A stretch of DNA of 64,000 bases. It comes from Xylophilus ampelinus. Lineage in GTDB: Bacteria; Pseudomonadota; Gammaproteobacteria; Burkholderiales; Burkholderiaceae_C. Positions 60,001-64,000 of this stretch are shown in pieces. Where the stretch lies: contig NZ_CABFMN010000066.1 in assembly GCF_901875635.1 (NCBI RefSeq), forward strand, positions 1 to 64,000, written 5' to 3'. Each line of letters opens with the position of its first letter. Within the stretch, counting starts at the first letter, position 1. The position numbers and the translations under genes are program-made. The notes beneath the pieces are model-generated. The model saw only the letters and a list, made by a program, of their open reading frames with translations, was not told where the DNA came from and searched no databases.

Positions 60001-60425
60001 GGCTCGACGTGCATCAGGTGGCTGCTTGCCGCCCCTATCCGCCACGCGTGTCGGCGTTCACTGAGCGTTTCTGGAAGGAACTGAGCGAGCGACGTCTCAC
60101 GACGACTCAATGCCGCGCTTGTGGCAAGCAGACGTTTCCTCCCAAGATCATTTGCCCCCACTGCTGGTCCGATGAAGTGGAGTGGGTGGATATGCCCTTG
60201 GAAGGCGAGCTGTACAGCTGGACCCGTATACATGCTGCGCCAGCCGTGTTCCAACCGCTCGCTCCCTACACCGTGGGCATTGTCGAACTGGGCCGTCGAA
60301 TTCGGCTGGCATGTCCGTTGGTGGTGCCAGAGGGTGTCTCCGTCGCGGTAGGCAGCAGGGTCAAGATGGTCGTCATGATGTTCGAGGACGGTCCGCTCTT
60401 TGCGGCTCGCGTAGAGACGTCGTGA
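59997..60425 (+). CDS. DUF35 OB-fold/zinc-ribbon partner of the thiolase-like protein
   Basis: The 142-residue protein has a zinc ribbon (CRACGKQTFPPKIICPHC, four Cys) after an N-terminal helix (AFTERFWKELSERRLTTTQ). An OB-fold follows: GELYSWTRIHAAPAVFQPLA, then YTVGIVELGRRIRLACPLVV. DUF35 proteins bind thiolase-like partners and are needed for their activity, as in Ltp2-ChsH2. Its ATG overlaps the thiolase stop. Together the two genes encode one enzyme. Confidence 0.9.
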   Translation: MRLDVHQVAACRPYPPRVSAFTERFWKELSERRLTTTQCRACGKQTFPPKIICPHCWSDEVEWVDMPLEGELYSWTRIHAAPAVFQPLAPYTVGIVELGRRIRLACPLVVPEGVSVAVGSRVKMVVMMFEDGPLFAARVETS

Positions 60426-60489
60426 GTTGATGGTTTACACGATCGTAGGCGGCAGCGCATGCGAATTTTGATACTCAAAGGAGCGAAAG

Positions 60490-61713
60490 ATGGCTGAAGT
60501 TATTGAAAAGCGTGAGATCGCTTGCGACGAGGTGAACGCCTGGCGCAAAGAAACTCCGGGTGCCGAAGGTTGGACGCGTACGGCACGTCCGAACGATCCG
60601 AACAAGTACTTCATGGTGTCTGCTGACACCCACGCGAACGAACCACCGGATCTCTGGGAGAAGCGGATCGACGCCAAATATCGCGATCGACTGCCGAAGA
60701 CCTGGATTGACGACAACGGCGTTCGCTGGCGCAAGTCCGAGGGCAACGATCGCCCCGACCGACTGGTGCTGGCCGACCTTTCCGGCCAAGACCAAGTTCG
60801 ATCGCGCTCCGGCGCGGGCGCGAAAAACCGTCTGGCGGACCACGCAGTGGACGGCATTGACGCCGAGATCATCTTCCCGAACAAGGGCCTGGCCATGTGG
60901 TACACGCCAGACCCGGTGTTCGCCCAAGCCCAATGCGCTGTGTACAACGATTGGGCGTGGGAGGAATTTGGTCCCTACAGCACAAAGCTGATCCCGGTCG
61001 CCGCAATCTCGCCAGGCGACGTCGAAGGTGCGGTTGCCGAAATTCAGCGTACCGCAAAGCTCGGCTACACCGCAGTTGCGTTTCCAGTGAAGCCCATGTT
61101 TGGCCCGCCCAAGGTTGGCGAACTGAACTACAACAACAAGGACTTCGATCCCTTGTGGGCAGCACTGCAGGACACGGACATGACGCTGTGCTTCCATGTG
61201 GCGACCGGCATGGATCCTCGTACGACGCGCGGCGTCGGTGGCGCGGTTGTCAACTACGTGTGGCACGCGCTGGCGCCCGCGATCTCGCCGCTGGTGAATC
61301 TGTGCGCATCCGGGGTGATCGAGCGCTTCTCCAAGCTGCGCTTTGGCTCCGTAGAGGCGGGCATCGGCTTCATTCCGTGGATGCTCGAGACGATGGATGA
61401 GGCGTACAAAAAGCATCATTTCGCGGTTCGTCCCAAGCTCAAGCAACTGCCCAGCGAGTACTACAAGTCCAACGGTTTCTCGACCTTCGGAGAGGACCAG
61501 GCTGGCCTGGACTTCGCGCAGAAGTATGGACTGATGGACAACTTCATGTGGGCGAACGATTACCCGCACCACGAGGGCACATGGCCGCACTCGGCTGAAG
61601 CGATCGAGCGCAACATGAGCGGCTTGAAGGACGAGGAGCGCGCCAAGATTCTGGGCATGAATGCGGCGCGCGTCTTCCGCATCGACATCGAAGCTGCCAA
61701 GAAGCCGGCCTGA
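60490..61713 (+). CDS. Amidohydrolase-family (ACMSD-like) metal-dependent hydrolase
   Basis: The 407-residue TIM-barrel protein has SADTHANEPPDLWEKRID near residue 45 (the usual D-x-H-x-H replaced by D-T-H-x-N-E), LCFHVATGMD near 240 (metal His) and MWANDYPHHEGTWPHS near 355 (Asp and the N-D-x-P-H-x-E-x-x-W-P of this group). Relatives include ACMSD-like decarboxylases and hydrolases of aromatic acids. It has an AAAGGAG ribosome site and follows the DUF35 gene by 64 bases. It should act on a ring-opened or side-chain intermediate. Confidence 0.9.
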   Translation: MAEVIEKREIACDEVNAWRKETPGAEGWTRTARPNDPNKYFMVSADTHANEPPDLWEKRIDAKYRDRLPKTWIDDNGVRWRKSEGNDRPDRLVLADLSGQDQVRSRSGAGAKNRLADHAVDGIDAEIIFPNKGLAMWYTPDPVFAQAQCAVYNDWAWEEFGPYSTKLIPVAAISPGDVEGAVAEIQRTAKLGYTAVAFPVKPMFGPPKVGELNYNNKDFDPLWAALQDTDMTLCFHVATGMDPRTTRGVGGAVVNYVWHALAPAISPLVNLCASGVIERFSKLRFGSVEAGIGFIPWMLETMDEAYKKHHFAVRPKLKQLPSEYYKSNGFSTFGEDQAGLDFAQKYGLMDNFMWANDYPHHEGTWPHSAEAIERNMSGLKDEERAKILGMNAARVFRIDIEAAKKPA

Positions 61714-61728
61714 AGCGGCACAGGAGCC

Positions 61729-61750
61729 GCCGGGGCGATGACGCCCCGGC
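61729..61750 (+). terminator. Hairpin after the amidohydrolase gene
   Basis: GCCGGGGCG and CGCCCCGGC form a 9-bp stem with an ATGA loop, followed by the tandem repeat CTTAGAACAG. There is no T-run. It may protect the upstream message or reduce read-through into the Bug gene. Confidence 0.45.
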
Positions 61751-61787
61751 GCCTTAGAACAGCTTAGAACAGAACAGGAGACACACG

Positions 61788-62807
61788 ATGAAGAAGTCCC
61801 AAAACCTCCAGCATGAGACGGCCTGTTCGTCCAGACGCCGAAACCTCCTCCTCGCCGCCTCTGCCGCGCTGATCGCTCCGCTGTCTGGCCGTGCATTGGC
61901 CGACTCCGCCTACCCCTCGCGAGCCATCGAACTGGTGGTGCCCTACACGGCTGGCGGCACGTCCGATCTCATCGGACGCATCATCGCGAAGGGTCTTTCG
62001 GAGCGATTGAAGGTTCCGGTCGTTGCAATGAACCGTGCCGGCGCGGCGGGTACGTTGGGCATGAAGGTGGTCGCCAATTCACCCGCGGATGGGTACATGA
62101 TCGGGATCGGTGGCAGTACCAACCTTGGCATTGCACCACTTCTCATGACACCCCCACCCTACGATGCGGTTCGCGACTTCGCGCCGCTTGTCATGGCGGC
62201 GCGCGCGCCCTTCATCCTGGTCGCATCGCCGCAGGCCAAATTCAGCACGCTCGAGGAACTCGTGGCGTTCGGCAAAGCGAACCCAGGAAAGCTCAACTAC
62301 GGGTCGTCGGGCGTTGGGAGCAGCCACCATCTCGCCACGGAGCTCTTTGCCCGCAACACGGGTTTCCAGGCCACGCATATCCCGTTCAAGGGCGGGGCGG
62401 AAAACGTCTCGCAGCTGATGGCAGGCACCGTTGATTTCATGTTCGAGTCGTCCTCCTCGATCCTTCCGCAGGTCAAAGGTGGAAAGATCCGCGCGTTGGC
62501 GGTGAGCGGATCCGAACGTCTTCCTGAGCTGCCCGACGTGCGCACTGCGAAAGAAGCAGGTGTCAAAGATTTCGTGGTCGAGTCGACCATCGGCGTGGTG
62601 GGCCCGGCAAAGCTCCCAGCGCCGACTCTGAAGATCCTCTTAACGGCTCTGCGGGATGTGATGAGCGACCCGGGTGTGCGCGACGCCATCGCAAAGACAG
62701 GGTCCGGAGTTCCGCCGTTAGGGGAGGATGACTTTTCAGATCGTCTTCGAGCCGACGCGCAGCGTTGGCGAAAAGTCATTGCCGAGGCCGGCATCACTGG
62801 GGGTTGA
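61788..62807 (+). CDS. Bug-family tripartite tricarboxylate receptor protein, second copy
   Basis: The 339-residue protein has a Tat-like signal peptide (SSRRRNLLLAASAALIAPLS, cleavage after RALA). The mature Bug fold follows: IELVVPYTAGGTSDLIGRII, then VVAMNRAGAAGTLGMKVVAN and GKLNYGSSGVGSSHHLATEL. It differs clearly from the copy at 54682, so it is not a recent duplicate. It has an AGGAGACA ribosome site. It is probably the receptor for another intermediate or for the substrate of the amidohydrolase. Confidence 0.92.
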   Translation: MKKSQNLQHETACSSRRRNLLLAASAALIAPLSGRALADSAYPSRAIELVVPYTAGGTSDLIGRIIAKGLSERLKVPVVAMNRAGAAGTLGMKVVANSPADGYMIGIGGSTNLGIAPLLMTPPPYDAVRDFAPLVMAARAPFILVASPQAKFSTLEELVAFGKANPGKLNYGSSGVGSSHHLATELFARNTGFQATHIPFKGGAENVSQLMAGTVDFMFESSSSILPQVKGGKIRALAVSGSERLPELPDVRTAKEAGVKDFVVESTIGVVGPAKLPAPTLKILLTALRDVMSDPGVRDAIAKTGSGVPPLGEDDFSDRLRADAQRWRKVIAEAGITGG

Positions 62808-63012
62808 CCCGTCCGCGGCATCAAGCCGCTCATCGTGACGGCCATCAAACAACGGCGATGCATTGCACCGCCTCGCGAGTCCTCGTCCGCGAAGCACGCA
62901 ATCCCAAGGGTACCCCGGTATACAAAGCCTGCGCTCACACGCGCGTCGACTCGCGACGACCTTCGGACCCACGAAGCCCATCCATGCCCCTCAGGAGAAA
63001 CACTTACATTCA

Positions 63013-63027
63013 AATGGACCGACCATT
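63013..63027. promoter_or_regulatory. Operator AATGG-N5-CCATT, site 5
   Basis: AATGGACCGACCATT is a perfect 5+5 palindrome, 47 bases before the aldehyde dehydrogenase start codon. Confidence 0.7.
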
Positions 63028-63074
63028 CGTAAAGTCAGATGTTTCGCCTTGGATCTTCTTTTTAGGAGTTGAAC

Positions 63075-64000
63075 GTGAGTACGTTGAGATCGATCGGTGC
63101 ACTGATTGGTGGCGAAATTGTCGTAGGAGGTGGACGTGCGACACGGCCCGTCATCAATCCAGCCACCGGCGATGTGCTTGGCCAGCTCACGCTCGTGACG
63201 AAGGAGGATCTTGCAGACGCCGCTGAGCGGGCAGCCGCGGGATTCGCTGAATGGAGTGCCAAGACCGCGATATTCCGCTCAGGCGTGCTCAGGGCAGTAG
63301 CCTCAGCCATGAGGCGAGACGCTACGCAGATGGCGCAGATGCTGACGCAGGAGCAGGGCAAGACCATCAAGGAAGCGGCAGGCGAAGTGGCCGGGGCAGC
63401 CGAACTATTCGACTGGTTGGCTGAAGAGGGCAAGCGGCTCTACGGGCGGGTCGTGCCATCCCGAGTGCCGGAAATCCAGCAGACTGTGCTGCTGGAACCT
63501 ATCGGTCCTGTTGCCGCCTTTTCTCCCTGGAACTACCCGTTGGCCTTGGCCGCGCGGAAGGTTGCTCATGCGCTCGCCGCGGGCTGCTCAGTCGTGATCA
63601 AGCCCGCAGAGGAGGCACCAAGCGCGGTCCTGCATCTGGCCGGCCTTTGTATTGCAGAAGGCGTGCCGGCGAATGCGATCCAGGTCGTCTTCGGCGAGCC
63701 GGCGATGGTTTCGGAGACGCTGATTGAAGCGCCTCAAATTCGAAAGATCTCTTTCACGGGCTCAGTCCCGGTTGGTCGCCACCTCGCCCAGTTGGCGGGC
63801 CGAGCACTGAAGAAGGTGACTTTCGAGCTCGGCGGTCATTCGCCGGTCATTGTCATGGATGACGCTGACCTGGAGCGCGCAGTCGCACAGTCCGTCGCAA
63901 GCAAGTTCCGCAACGCTGGGCAGATCTGCATTGCGCCTACCCGATTCTTCGTGCACGACGCAATCTTTGACGCGTTCGTGAGCCGGTTCACCGCTCAGGC
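63075..64000 (+). CDS. NAD(P)-dependent aldehyde dehydrogenase (3' partial)
   Basis: The frame starts with GTG 63075 after AGGAG (63064-63068) and is open to the window end; 308 residues are visible. It has the ALDH signatures AFSPWNYPLALAARKVAHAL, then CSVVIKPAEEAPSAVLHLAG, SFTGSVPVGRHLAQ and TFELGGHSPVIVMDDADLER (catalytic Glu), and begins the FRNAGQICIAPTRF segment with the nucleophile Cys. It resembles succinate-semialdehyde-type enzymes. It is controlled by operator site 5 and probably oxidises an aldehyde made by the retro-aldolase or the amidohydrolase. Confidence 0.93.
   Translation, partial: MSTLRSIGALIGGEIVVGGGRATRPVINPATGDVLGQLTLVTKEDLADAAERAAAGFAEWSAKTAIFRSGVLRAVASAMRRDATQMAQMLTQEQGKTIKEAAGEVAGAAELFDWLAEEGKRLYGRVVPSRVPEIQQTVLLEPIGPVAAFSPWNYPLALAARKVAHALAAGCSVVIKPAEEAPSAVLHLAGLCIAEGVPANAIQVVFGEPAMVSETLIEAPQIRKISFTGSVPVGRHLAQLAGRALKKVTFELGGHSPVIVMDDADLERAVAQSVASKFRNAGQICIAPTRFFVHDAIFDAFVSRFTAQ

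Noticed and set aside
1..64000. CRISPR arrays, rRNA genes or clear tRNA genes
   Set aside because: No regularly spaced direct repeats and no rRNA- or tRNA-like stretch was seen on reading through both strands.

Overview
The window is high-GC DNA from a beta-proteobacterium, most likely Burkholderiales (Comamonadaceae or Alcaligenaceae-like). I infer this from codon use, two Bug-type solute receptors, a LivFGHMK transporter, and IS66, IS630 and IS701 elements. I ran no database search, so family names rest on motifs visible in the translations.

Layout. (1) 1-8.3 kb is a phospho-signalling cluster: PP2C phosphatase, TerY-like VWA protein, PrsW-type membrane protease, divergent kinase with zinc ribbon, membrane-anchored glycine-zipper protein and a secreted DUF4189 protein. 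(2) 8.5-15.8 kb is a graveyard of mobile DNA: an IS630 transposase remnant abutting a haemagglutinin fragment, a SWIB protein, an AlpA/Rep-like/DUF6499 integrative-element module and a frameshifted IS701 transposase. (3) 16.1-24.2 kb is an unusual biosynthesis-plus-immunity cluster. It has a stand-alone Asx-tRNA-synthetase-like core, methyltransferase, Nudix, desaturase and SpeD-like decarboxylase on one strand. A 60-residue peptide coupled to a caspase-like protease diverges from them, and an MccF-like peptidase with an APH-type phosphotransferase follows. (4) 24.8-27.4 kb is an intact IS66 element with a perfect 8-bp target duplication.

(5) 27.5-39.6 kb is a defence-like island. It holds an HD-phosphoribosyltransferase protein with a winged-helix-like partner. 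A plus-strand set follows: Gly/Ser-rich small protein, PfkB-nucleoside deoxyribosyltransferase fusion, small ORF and OGG-like glycosylase. A minus-strand operon converges on it: SIR2, middle component, Rad50-like ABC ATPase, QueC-like and SagB-type nitroreductase. The mixture of base-modifying enzymes with an ABC/SIR2 core is the most striking feature of the window. (6) 40.4-47.1 kb holds an XRE regulator with two exported proteins, then two tyrosine integrases with cargo, ending at a truncated oxidoreductase.

(7) 47.4-64 kb is a catabolic regulon: LivGFHMK, an unknown duplicated-domain protein, CoA transferase, Bug receptor, GntR/FCD regulator, cupin, NIPSNAP, a flavin reductase-FCD fusion, a Cys-less thiolase with its DUF35 partner, amidohydrolase, a second Bug receptor and an aldehyde dehydrogenase cut by the window end. 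Five copies of a palindrome, AATGG-N5-CCATT, sit in front of its transcription units and look like the operator of the GntR/FCD protein. The substrate cannot be named from sequence alone.
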